DNA of 17,654 nucleotides from CAZJNX01 sp964547415. GTDB taxonomy: Bacteria > Pseudomonadota > Alphaproteobacteria > Rhizobiales > Amorphaceae. The position numbers and the translations under genes are program-made. Below, in pieces: positions 1-6,866 of this stretch. Within the stretch, counting starts at the first letter, position 1. The number at the start of each line of letters is the position of its first letter. The stretch is taken from positions 1 to 17,654 of the forward strand of contig CAZJNX010000095.1 of NCBI GenBank assembly GCA_964547415.1. The letters are read 5' to 3'. The notes under the pieces were generated by a model that saw nothing but the letters and a program-made list of their open reading frames with translations, was not told the DNA's origin and ran no database searches.

Positions 1-1
1 G

Positions 2-535
2 GACTTCCCGTATCTGGTGCGCCGCGGCGGCCTCGAGGCGCTGGCGGTGGCACCGCCGGCGAGCCCGGCGGCCGGCAGCCTGTTCGTGTTCCTCGAGAAG
101 GTGCTGAACGGGGAGAGCCGGCTGCGGGCCTGGCGGGGCCGCCCGACCGGAACCGCCGACGCCCCGGCCTTCGCCTTCGAGCCGATCGCCGTGAGGGCCG
201 ACCGGGACTGGTCGGTGACCGGCGCCTCCTTCCTGCCGGGCGGCGACCTCCTCCTGCTGGAGCGGCGCTACGGCGGCGGGCTGGACCTTGCCATGCGGAT
301 CCGCCGGATCGGGCGGGACACGGTGGCGGGCGCCGTCCTCGACGGGCCCGTGGTGATGGAGGCGGACCTCGCCGACGGCATCGACAACATGGAGGGCATC
401 GCCACCCACGTGACCGACGGGGGCGAGACCCGCGTCACCCTCGTCTCCGACGACAACCGCAGCCTGTTCCAGCGCACCATCCTCCTTTCGTTCGCCCTCC
501 TCACCCCGCTGCCGACACCTCGCCCGGCCGACTGA
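2..535 (+). CDS. Esterase-like activity of phytase family protein (3' part)
   Basis: The open frame enters from the left edge and ends at TGA 533-535, giving the last 177 residues; the start lies outside the window. The visible part carries hallmarks of the phytase-like esterase family (PF13449): a central stretch with WSVTGASFLPGGDLLLLERR, then DNMEGIA and LVSDDN about 35 to 15 residues before the end, and a C-terminus QRTILLSFAL. These belong to a beta-propeller that in this family is usually exported to the periplasm, but the signal peptide would be upstream and is not visible. GTG at position 17 is only an internal valine; the frame is already open at base 2. Members are annotated by similarity and the natural substrate is generally unknown, so phosphoester hydrolysis is not established. 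The gene ends 143 bases before hyuA, and nothing links the two functionally. Identification is fairly secure at family level. Confidence 0.82.
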   Translation, partial: DFPYLVRRGGLEALAVAPPASPAAGSLFVFLEKVLNGESRLRAWRGRPTGTADAPAFAFEPIAVRADRDWSVTGASFLPGGDLLLLERRYGGGLDLAMRIRRIGRDTVAGAVLDGPVVMEADLADGIDNMEGIATHVTDGGETRVTLVSDDNRSLFQRTILLSFALLTPLPTPRPAD

Positions 536-678
536 CCGCGCGATCGGCGGCATAGGCGCGTTCCCGCCCGCCGCGCTGGCGTTCGGCGCCCCGCTCGTGC
601 AGTTTCGGCCGCACCGGCGAAGGGGCCGGCTGGCGCGCGGCTTGCTGGCGACGGGGCGCGGAAGCGAGAGGAGAGGAC

Positions 679-2751
679 ATGCGGCTGATCGGCGTCGACG
701 TCGGGGGGACCTTCACCGACCTCGTGGTCTACGACACCGAGCGGGACGAGACCCGCATCCACAAGGTGCCGACCACCCCGGACAACCCGGCCGAGGGCGT
801 CATCTCCGGCATCCTCGCCATGTGCGAGCGCTTCTCGATCCCGCCCGCGGCGATCGCCCACGTCTTCCACGGCACCACGACGGCCACCAACGCGATCCTC
901 GAGCACGACGGCGCCGTCGCGGGCATGATCACAAACGAGGGCTACCGGGACATCATCCACATCGGCCGCCACCAGCGCCCGCAGCACTTCTCGATCCAGC
1001 AGGAGATCCCCTGGCAGGACCGGCCGCTGATCCGCCGCCGCTACCGCAAGACCGTGCCCCACCGCATCGCCCCGCCGAAGGGCGAGGTGCTCGTCCCCCT
1101 CGACGAGGACGCCGTGCGCGTCGCCGCGCGCGAGCTGAAGGCGGCGGGCGTCTCCTCCATCGCGATCTGTTTCCTGTTCTCCTACCTCGACCCGTCCCAC
1201 GAGGAGCGGGCGAAGGCGATCGTGCTTCAGGAGCATCCGGACGCCTTCGTGACGACCTCGGCCTCCGTCTCCCCCCAGTTCCGGGAGTTCGAGCGGTTCA
1301 CGACGACGGCGATCAACACCTTCGTCGGCCCGAAGGTGCGGCGCTACGTGTCCGAGCTGGAGCGGCGGATCGGCGAGGCGGGCCTGTCGGCCGACCTCCA
1401 CATCATGGGCTCCAACGGCGGCGTGGCGACGGCGCAGATGGTGGCCGAGAAGCCGGTGGTGACGCTCCTGTCGGGGCCGGCCGCGGGCGTTCTCGGCGGC
1501 ACCTGGACGGGCGGCCTGTCGGGCCGCAACTCCCTCATCACCTTCGACGTGGGCGGTACCTCGGCCGACATCGGCATCGTGATCGAGGGCCGCTTCGCCG
1601 AGGCGACGCCGCGCGACACCTGGATCGCCGGCTTCCCGCTGATGGTGCCGATGATCGACATCCACACCATCGGCGCGGGTGGCGGCTCCATCGCCCACAG
1701 GGACGCGGGCGGCGCCTTCCGCGTCGGTCCGCGCTCGGCGGGCGCGCGCCCCGGCCCCGCGGCCTACGGCCACGGCGGCACCGAGCCGACGGTGACGGAC
1801 GCCAACGTGGTCCTCGGCCGCCTCGACCCGGAGAACTTCCTCGGCGGGGCCATGGCCCTCGACGTCGCGGCGGCTCACCGCGTCGTCTCGCGCCTCGCCG
1901 ACGAGATGGGGCTGTCGGTGGAGGCGACGGCGGAGGGCATCGTCACCATCGTCAACGCCAACATGGCGAACGCCATCCGCTCGCGCACGGTGCAGCGCGG
2001 CCTCGACCCGCGCGACTTCGCCCTCGTCGCCTTCGGGGGCGGCGGGCCGCTCCAGGCCGCGGACGTCGCCGCGCAGCTGTCGATCCCGGAGGTGATCGTG
2101 CCGCCCCACCCGGGCATCACCTCGGCCATCGGCCTCCTGACGTCGGACCTCAAGTACGACCTCGTGCGCACCGCCTTCGAGGTGTCGGGCAGCGTCGACC
2201 ACGCCCGCGTCGAGGCGAGCCTCGTGGAGATGCGCGACACGCTCCTTTCCCAGTACGCGGCCGACGGCATCGCGGCCGAGCGCGTCGCCTTCCAGCGGAC
2301 GGCGGACGTGCGCTACGTGGGCCAGGGTTACGAGCTGCGCATCGACCTGCCCGACGGCCCGTTCGACGCGGCCGCAGAGGACAGGCTGTTCGAGGCCTTC
2401 GAGGCCCGCCACAAGGTCGAGTACGGCCACGTCTTCCCGGGGAGCGCGAAGGAGATCGTGAACCTGCGCGTCACCGGTGTCGGCGAGACGCCCAAGATCC
2501 GGCCCGTGCCGCCGGCGGGCGGCGTGTCGCTGGAGGAGGCGCTGGTGGCGACGCGCGAGGTGACGTTCCGCACGAACGGCGGCCTCGCGAAGCTGTCCAC
2601 GCCGTTCTACGACCGCACCCGCCTGCCGGTCGACGTGGAAGCGGAGGGCCCCGCGATCGTGCTGCAGGAGGATTCCACCACCGTGGTGCGGCCTGGCGAC
2701 CGCTTCCGGCTCGACACGGCCGGAAACATCATCATCGCGATCGCCCGTTGA
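679..2751 (+). CDS. hyuA: Hydantoinase/oxoprolinase family protein, HyuA-type ATP-binding subunit
   Basis: The 690-residue product matches the usual length of HyuA-type proteins. In this family the A subunit binds and hydrolyses ATP while the partner B subunit helps open an amide or imide ring such as N-methylhydantoin or 5-oxoproline. Visible motifs are the N-terminal phosphate-binding loop GVDVGGTFTD (residues 5-14), HGTTTATNA (64-72), SGPAAGV (265-271), a second acetate/sugar-kinase-like loop FDVGGTSADIG (289-299) and GAGGGS (332-337). Domain order is Hydant_A_N, Hydantoinase_A and a C-terminal domain. The ATG at 679 is preceded by a strong purine-rich Shine-Dalgarno stretch (gagaggagaggac). 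hyuB begins 11 bases after the stop, so the two are almost certainly cotranscribed. A B subunit of only 594 residues and no third subunit argue against acetone carboxylase. The substrate cannot be read from sequence: N-methylhydantoinase, 5-oxoprolinase-like and other cyclic amide activities all remain possible. Confidence 0.93.
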   Translation: MRLIGVDVGGTFTDLVVYDTERDETRIHKVPTTPDNPAEGVISGILAMCERFSIPPAAIAHVFHGTTTATNAILEHDGAVAGMITNEGYRDIIHIGRHQRPQHFSIQQEIPWQDRPLIRRRYRKTVPHRIAPPKGEVLVPLDEDAVRVAARELKAAGVSSIAICFLFSYLDPSHEERAKAIVLQEHPDAFVTTSASVSPQFREFERFTTTAINTFVGPKVRRYVSELERRIGEAGLSADLHIMGSNGGVATAQMVAEKPVVTLLSGPAAGVLGGTWTGGLSGRNSLITFDVGGTSADIGIVIEGRFAEATPRDTWIAGFPLMVPMIDIHTIGAGGGSIAHRDAGGAFRVGPRSAGARPGPAAYGHGGTEPTVTDANVVLGRLDPENFLGGAMALDVAAAHRVVSRLADEMGLSVEATAEGIVTIVNANMANAIRSRTVQRGLDPRDFALVAFGGGGPLQAADVAAQLSIPEVIVPPHPGITSAIGLLTSDLKYDLVRTAFEVSGSVDHARVEASLVEMRDTLLSQYAADGIAAERVAFQRTADVRYVGQGYELRIDLPDGPFDAAAEDRLFEAFEARHKVEYGHVFPGSAKEIVNLRVTGVGETPKIRPVPPAGGVSLEEALVATREVTFRTNGGLAKLSTPFYDRTRLPVDVEAEGPAIVLQEDSTTVVRPGDRFRLDTAGNIIIAIAR

Positions 2752-2762
2752 GGAGAGGGACG

Positions 2763-4547
2763 ATGCAGCAGAAGAACCCCGCCGAGACCGCCGCCGACAT
2801 CGACCCGGTGACGGCGAGCGTCATCCAGGGCGCGCTCCAGACCATCGCCATCGAGATGGGCTACAAGCTGATGCGCATGTCCTACTCCTCGATCATCCGG
2901 GAGTCGGAGGACTTCGGCACCGCCCTCACCGACGAGAAGGGCGACCAGATCGCCGAGAGCACCCAGTCCACCCCGCTCCAGTCCGGCCCGATACCCGGCT
3001 ACGTGAAGGACGTGATCCGCGTGTTCGCCGAAAGGGGCTGGCAGTTCCGCCCCGGCGACGTCGTCATGCACAACGACAGTTACGGCGGGGCGAGCCACGG
3101 GCCGGACATCGCCCTCATCGTGCCGGTCTTCCACGGCGGCGAGCTCGTCGGCTTCTCGGCCACCACCGCCCACCACCTCGACGTCGGCGCCCTGTCGCCC
3201 GGCAGCTGCGGGATCGTGGACGCCCTCGACGTCTACGCGGAGGGGCTGCAGTTCAAGGCGATCAAGGTGGTGGAGGAGGGCCGCCCGGTGGAGGCGGTCT
3301 GGCAGATCCTGAAGGACAACGTGCGGGCGCCCGCCCTCGTGGTCGGCGACATGGAGGCCCAGGTGGCGGCCGGCAAGATCGGCGCCGAGCGCTTCTCCGA
3401 ACTCATCGAGAAGTGGGGGCTCGAGACCGTCCGCGCCGCCTGCCGCTCCCTGATGGACTATTCCGAGCGGCTGATGCGCGAGGCGATCGCGAAGGTGCCG
3501 GACGGCGTCTATCGGGCGGAGACCTTCATCGACGGCTTCCTCGACGACCCGGACCCGATGCGGCGGGACCTGCCGATCGTGGTGACTCTCACCGTGAAGG
3601 GCGACGAGGTGACCGTCGACCTCACCGGCACGGCGCCGCAGGTGCCCGACCGGCCCATCAACATGCCCCTCGTCGGCACCGTCGACATCGCGATCTGGCT
3701 CACCATCCGCTCGGTGCTCCTCGACAGCGACGTCTACGGCTACATCCCCCAGAACTCGGGGCTGACCCGCCCGATCCACATCGTGGCGCCGCGCGGGTGC
3801 CTCGCCAATCCCGTTTTCCCGGCGCCCGTGATCGCCCGCTTCACGCCGGGCAACCAGCTTGCCGACACGGTGATGAAGGCCCTCGCCGAGGCGGTGCCGC
3901 ACAAGGTCTCGGCCGGCATCGGGAACCTCAAGGTGATCGCCTTCTCCGGCCTCAGGGGCGAGACCCACTGGGTCCACATGGAGATCTTCGAGGGCTCCTA
4001 CGGCGGGCGCCACGGCAAGGACGGCATGGACGCCGTCGACACCCTCTACGCCAACACCCGCAACAACCCGATCGAGGACATCGAGAGCCACCTGCCCATG
4101 CGGGTGACCCGCTACGAACTGCGCGAGAACGTGGTCGGCGCGGGCAAGTGGCGGGGCGGCTTCGGCTCCGTCAGGGCGTTCCAGTACCTCGAGCCCGGCG
4201 GCTTCTCGGTGGAAGGGGAGGGGCACAAGTACCACCCCTGGGGCTTCATGGGCGGCAGCCCCGGCATGCCGGCCGCCCTCGACCTCATGCACGCCGACGC
4301 CCCGACCGAGAGCCTCGCCTCCAAGGTGCCCTACCACCCGACGAAGCCGGGCGACACCTTCTTCGCCGTCGGCCCGGCGGGCGGCGGCTACGGCAACCCG
4401 TTCGAGCGGGACCCGGCCGACGTTCTCGACGACGTCCTCGACGAGCTCGTGACGCCCGCGCTGGCGGAGGAGCTGTTCGGCGTCGTCGTCCGCGACGGCA
4501 AGGTGGACGAGGCGGCGACGGCGGCGCGGCGCACGGCCGCCCGCTGA
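2763..4547 (+). CDS. hyuB: Hydantoinase B/oxoprolinase family protein, HyuB-type subunit
   Basis: This 594-residue protein is a full-length member of the HyuB family (PF02538), the catalytic partner of HyuA in ATP-dependent ring opening of hydantoin-like or oxoproline-like substrates. The conserved HNDSYGGASHGPD block (residues 103-115) and TTAHHLDVG (134-142) supply the His/Asp-rich region typical of the family. EGSYGGRHGKDGMDA and the glycine-rich C-terminal segment ending GPAGGGYGNPFERDP are also characteristic. The frame is open much further upstream, through hyuA in another frame, but ATG 2763 is chosen because it follows the hyuA stop by 11 bases, has a good ribosome site (ggagaggg), and similarity to the family begins right after it (DPVTASVIQGAL). 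The gene is followed immediately by a strong hairpin. No amidase, racemase, dihydropyrimidinase or dedicated transporter flanks the pair, so the physiological substrate is unknown. The symbol denotes family, not proven function. Confidence 0.93.
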   Translation: MQQKNPAETAADIDPVTASVIQGALQTIAIEMGYKLMRMSYSSIIRESEDFGTALTDEKGDQIAESTQSTPLQSGPIPGYVKDVIRVFAERGWQFRPGDVVMHNDSYGGASHGPDIALIVPVFHGGELVGFSATTAHHLDVGALSPGSCGIVDALDVYAEGLQFKAIKVVEEGRPVEAVWQILKDNVRAPALVVGDMEAQVAAGKIGAERFSELIEKWGLETVRAACRSLMDYSERLMREAIAKVPDGVYRAETFIDGFLDDPDPMRRDLPIVVTLTVKGDEVTVDLTGTAPQVPDRPINMPLVGTVDIAIWLTIRSVLLDSDVYGYIPQNSGLTRPIHIVAPRGCLANPVFPAPVIARFTPGNQLADTVMKALAEAVPHKVSAGIGNLKVIAFSGLRGETHWVHMEIFEGSYGGRHGKDGMDAVDTLYANTRNNPIEDIESHLPMRVTRYELRENVVGAGKWRGGFGSVRAFQYLEPGGFSVEGEGHKYHPWGFMGGSPGMPAALDLMHADAPTESLASKVPYHPTKPGDTFFAVGPAGGGYGNPFERDPADVLDDVLDELVTPALAEELFGVVVRDGKVDEAATAARRTAAR

Positions 4548-4548
4548 T

Positions 4549-4600
4549 CGCCGCGGCGCCGGCACGGACGCGGCGCGTTCGTGCTGGCCTCGCCGCGGCG
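4549..4600 (+). terminator. Long hairpin after hyuB, probable transcription terminator
   Basis: Reading base by base, 4549-4558 (cgccgcggcg) pairs with 4591-4600. After a three-base bulge (4588-4590) the stem continues from 4559-4571 against 4575-4587 with two G-T wobbles, closing on a three-base loop (ggc, 4572-4574). That makes 23 pairs in 52 bases, starting two bases after the hyuB stop codon. Only tctt follows, so it is not a classical rho-independent terminator with a long T tract. In GC-rich genomes such stems often end transcripts or protect the 3' end of the message, and either role fits here. The structure is seen directly; the function is inferred. Confidence 0.6.
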
Positions 4601-4697
4601 TCTTGGGTAAGGGGAGGCGGCCGGAGCCGGACGGATGCCGCGGCCTGCCGCCGGCGCCCGCCTCGCCACCCACGGCCGCCAAGGGAACCGCCACGCC

Positions 4698-4847
4698 ATG
4701 GATCTCCTCGCGCTCCAGCCCCAGCCCCTCGTCGCGCTCGTGATCGGGATCCTGATCCTCATCTTCCCCAAGATCCTCAACTACGCCGTCGCCGCCTACC
4801 TCATCTTCATCGGCGTCCTCGGCCTGTGGCCCCAGCTCGCCACCTGA
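4698..4847 (+). CDS. DUF3096-type small membrane protein
   Basis: This 49-residue protein begins MDLLALQPQPLVALV and consists almost entirely of two hydrophobic segments, about residues 10-24 and 28-45, separated by a short FPK turn. It ends with GLWPQLAT. Size and pattern (LVALVIGILILIFPKILNYAVAAYLI) match the DUF3096 family of tiny inner-membrane proteins of unknown function. The frame stays open upstream to an ATG at 4635, which would add 21 residues of arginine-rich, non-conserved sequence. ATG 4698 is preferred because similarity starts there and an aaggga element lies 11 bases upstream. The gene stands alone between the hairpin after hyuB and the leader of the Crp-like gene. No role can be assigned. 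Confidence 0.8.
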   Translation: MDLLALQPQPLVALVIGILILIFPKILNYAVAAYLIFIGVLGLWPQLAT

Positions 4848-4934
4848 GCGCGTCCCGCCCTCGTCTTCGCCCTCGCCTCACGTCCGCAATCGACGCACCG
4901 GCGTGCCATCATCGTCGCGGCCCGAACGGGCTCC

Positions 4935-4963
4935 GTGACCGTGGCCGAACCGCGTGCTAGCGT
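4935..4963 (+). promoter_or_regulatory. Candidate sigma70-type promoter upstream of the Crp-like gene
   Basis: A -35-like gtgacc (4935-4940) is separated by exactly 17 bases from a -10-like tagcgt (4958-4963) with an extended TG one base upstream of the -10. The match to consensus is partial. A very similar string, gtgctaccgt, sits at 6825-6834 upstream of the lytic transglycosylase but lacks a recognisable -35. Transcription would start near 4970. Confidence 0.35.
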
Positions 4964-5012
4964 ACCTTCGCGGCGATTGGTGGGCCCGGCCGGTCGCCGC
5001 CACCGTCGCGGG

Positions 5013-5032
5013 CGCGCCGCCACGGCGGCGCG
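5013..5032. repeat. GC-rich 20-base palindrome in the leader of the Crp-like gene
   Basis: Nine-base arms cgcgccgcc and ggcggcgcg are perfect inverted repeats around ac (5022-5023). Two more outer positions (5011-5034 C-G pair and 5012-5033 wobble) extend the pairing. It could be an operator for a dimeric regulator or an RNA hairpin. It does not resemble the AT-containing Crp/Fnr consensus. In DNA this rich in GC a chance origin is also possible. Confidence 0.4.
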
Positions 5033-5113
5033 TCGGGAGACGGCAGGTCCGGCGCGCGCCGTGCGCGGCGCGTGCGGCACCGTCCGGAGCGCGCAAGGCG
5101 CTCCACGGGTGCC

Positions 5114-5140
5114 GCGACGGCCACGGCAGGGTGGCCTCGC
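5114..5140 (+). promoter_or_regulatory. Hairpin close to the start codon of the Crp-like gene
   Basis: gcga (5114-5117) and ggccac (5119-5124) pair with gtggcc (5131-5136) and tcgc (5137-5140). That gives ten pairs with a single bulged C at 5118 and a six-base loop. It ends 25 bases before the ATG, just ahead of the ribosome-binding region (aaggtaacgagg). It could modulate translation, but no known riboswitch class was recognised. Confidence 0.3.
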
Positions 5141-5165
5141 AGCCGGAAGGACGAAGGTAACGAGG

Positions 5166-5927
5166 ATGACGGACGACGCCGCCACGGGCGAAGGAAGGGC
5201 GCCCGACCTGCCCGCGCCCCTCGCATCCACCGAACAGCACGAGGCCTGCCGCCGCCTGCTCGATCACGCCGATACCCGGCGGACCGTCCAGGAGGGCACG
5301 GTGATCAGCCGCCACGGGGACCCGTGCGACGGCCTCCACGTGATCGAGGACGGCGTCGTTAACTTCAGCCGGATGAACCTCGCGGGCGAGGAGATCCTCT
5401 TCCACGTGGGCCTGCCGGGCTTCTGGTTCGGCCTCAACGAGGTTCGCTCCCTCGGCGGGACGCTGAAGCCGCTGAACGCCGTCGCGGCGACTGCCGCGAC
5501 GGTGGCGAGCGTGCCGGAGCCCGCAGTCGAGCACCTGCTCGCCAACGACCCGCTGGTGCGGCGCTATTTCACCACCATGTTGATGTGCCGGTACGCGGCC
5601 CTCCTCGACATGGTGGAGACGGGCCTCAAGAGCGACCCGGAAGCGCGCCTCGCCACCCGCCTCCTCGCCTTCGCGCGGATCAACGTCCTGCCGGGCGCCC
5701 TGCCGCCCCGGATGGACCTGCCGGTGAGCCAGGCGACGCTGTCGGCCCTCACGGGCGTCTCCCGCCAGACCGTCAACCGCTCGATCAAGAAGCTGGTGGA
5801 GACGGGGGTGCTGGAGCGCATCTACGGCGGCGTCAGGATCGTCGATTTCGAGAAGCTGGCGGTCATCGCGGGCGAGGCGCTGACCGTCCAGCTGGTCCAG
5901 CGCCTCGCCGATGGGCGGGGCCGCTGA
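5166..5927 (+). CDS. Crp/Fnr family transcriptional regulator
   Basis: The 253-residue product has the standard layout: an N-terminal cyclic-nucleotide-binding-like beta barrel (about residues 28-125), a dimerisation helix (about 128-170) and a C-terminal winged helix-turn-helix (about 185-228). The recognition helix is in VSRQTVNRSIKKL (198-210), followed by the wing LERIYGGVRIVDF. The effector pocket (GFWFGLNEVRSLGG, 85-98) lacks the usual cAMP-contacting RxS/T phosphate-binding cassette of CRP. The three cysteines (28, 54, 141) do not form an FNR-type iron-sulphur cluster, so the signal is unknown. ATG 5166 is chosen because an AAGG/GAGG ribosome site precedes it. The upstream in-frame extension to 4935 is Arg/Ala-rich and unlike the family. 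A methyltransferase gene starts 35 bases downstream and may share the transcript. Targets cannot be predicted. Confidence 0.9.
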   Translation: MTDDAATGEGRAPDLPAPLASTEQHEACRRLLDHADTRRTVQEGTVISRHGDPCDGLHVIEDGVVNFSRMNLAGEEILFHVGLPGFWFGLNEVRSLGGTLKPLNAVAATAATVASVPEPAVEHLLANDPLVRRYFTTMLMCRYAALLDMVETGLKSDPEARLATRLLAFARINVLPGALPPRMDLPVSQATLSALTGVSRQTVNRSIKKLVETGVLERIYGGVRIVDFEKLAVIAGEALTVQLVQRLADGRGR

Positions 5928-5962
5928 CCGCGGTCGGCCTGCCCGGAAAGGAACGCAAGAGG

Positions 5963-6808
5963 GTGTCAGAGGTGAAGGAGCCGGCGCCCGGCGCCACGGA
6001 CGAGGACGCGGTGGCCAAGGCCTACGAGGCGGGCCTCGCCGCCGAGCGGGCGGGGGACCTGGACGGGGCGGCGGGCCACTTCCGCCGCGCGCTCGCGCTC
6101 GACCCGTCGGATCCGGGGGGCGTCGCCGTCCGCCTCGCCGCCATCGGCCGGGGCGAGACGCCCGCCCGTGCCTCGCCCGCCTACGTCGCCACCCTGTTCG
6201 GCCAGCACGCCGACGTGTTCGACGAGATCCTGCTCGAGCGCCTCGGCTACGGCGTTCCCCTCCTCGCCCGCGCCGCGCTCGAGACGGCGGGCGGGGCGCC
6301 GTTCGCCCGCTGCCTCGACCTCGGCTGCGGCACCGGCCTCGCCGGGGAGGCCATCGACGGCCTCGCCGAGCACCTCACGGGCGTCGACCTGTCGGAGAAC
6401 ATGGTCGAGATCGCCGCCGAGAAGGAGGTCTACGACGCGCTCTACGTGGGCGACGGCGAGGTCTTCCTCGCGGGCCACGAGGGGCCGCCGTTCGACGCGA
6501 TCCTCGCCACCGACGTCTTCCCCTACCTCGGCGTGCTGGACGGTCTCGTCGCGGGCATCGCGCGGCACCTGGCGCCCGGCGGCCTCCTCGTCGCCTCCAC
6601 CGAGACGCTGCCGGCGGAGGCCTTCGCGGGCGAAGCCTTCCGCGTCGGGCCGCGCCACCGCTTCGCCCACGATCCGGACAGGCTCGCCGCCCTCCTGACC
6701 GCCCACGGTCTGCGGACCATCGCGATGGATCCCATCACGGTCCGCTTCGACGAGGGCGAGCCGGTGCCGGGCCACCTCCTCGTGGCCCGCAAGGCGGCCG
6801 GGGGATAG
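5963..6808 (+). CDS. TPR-containing class I SAM-dependent methyltransferase (COG4976 type)
   Basis: The product is 281 residues if started at GTG 5963, which has a purine-rich site (aaaggaacgcaagag) just upstream. The frame is open further upstream, but that part overlaps the Crp-like gene in another frame. Residues 17-50 form one TPR-like helical pair (AYEAGLAAERAGDLDGAAGH...ALALDPSDP). After a linker, SPAYVATLFGQHADVFDEIL (71-90) is typical of predicted TPR methyltransferases. The Rossmann core follows: motif I LDLGCGTG (118-125), the acidic residue binding the SAM ribose in GVDLSEN (D142), and motif IV FDAILATDVFPYLG (178-191). It is a cytoplasmic methyl transferase of unknown substrate; small molecule, lipid or protein all remain open. 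Position 35 bases behind the regulator suggests cotranscription. Confidence 0.85.
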   Translation: MSEVKEPAPGATDEDAVAKAYEAGLAAERAGDLDGAAGHFRRALALDPSDPGGVAVRLAAIGRGETPARASPAYVATLFGQHADVFDEILLERLGYGVPLLARAALETAGGAPFARCLDLGCGTGLAGEAIDGLAEHLTGVDLSENMVEIAAEKEVYDALYVGDGEVFLAGHEGPPFDAILATDVFPYLGVLDGLVAGIARHLAPGGLLVASTETLPAEAFAGEAFRVGPRHRFAHDPDRLAALLTAHGLRTIAMDPITVRFDEGEPVPGHLLVARKAAGG

Positions 6809-6866
6809 GGCGGCGGCGAGGGCCGTGCTACCGTCCCGGCGGCTGACCTTGGAGAGGGGAGGGCCT

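Larger units (their letters stand above)
4848..5165. other. Gene-free 318-base region upstream of the Crp-like gene
   Basis: No convincing gene lies here. Short frames in this stretch are rich in Arg, Ala and Pro and resemble nothing. It holds a promoter-like pair (4935-4963) and two notable inverted repeats: a 20-base palindrome at 5013-5032 and a bulged hairpin at 5114-5140, the latter ending 25 bases before the ATG of the regulator. If the promoter is real, the message would carry a leader of roughly 195 bases. This region is therefore most likely the regulatory region of the downstream regulator. Confidence 0.5.

Noticed and set aside
536..678. A promoter for hyuA in the 143-base upstream gap
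   Set aside because: ctgacc and cataggc resemble promoter boxes, but their spacing (13 bases) is wrong. No convincing pair was found.
268..2430. A 720-codon minus-strand open frame opposite hyuA
   Set aside because: Low-complexity, His/Arg/Asp-rich shadow of hyuA; no family resemblance and no ribosome site.
597..2762. A long N-terminal extension fused in frame to hyuB
   Set aside because: The extension is a +2 shadow of hyuA, very rich in Arg/Pro/Gly. The real start is ATG 2763 with a proper ribosome site.
679..4547. Acetone carboxylase instead of a hydantoinase/oxoprolinase
   Set aside because: The B subunit is much shorter than the acetone carboxylase counterpart and no small third subunit is encoded next to it.
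2607..4694. A 695-codon minus-strand open frame opposite hyuB
   Set aside because: Same mirror-frame effect; hyuB is a clear full-length family member on the other strand.
4954..5160. A 68-codon frame in the region before the Crp-like gene
   Set aside because: Arg/Ala-rich composition, no ribosome site, no similarity recognised; more likely untranslated leader.
6825..6834. A promoter with gtgctaccgt as extended -10 before the lytic transglycosylase
   Set aside because: It resembles the string at 4954-4963, but there is no acceptable -35 box at 16-18 bases upstream.
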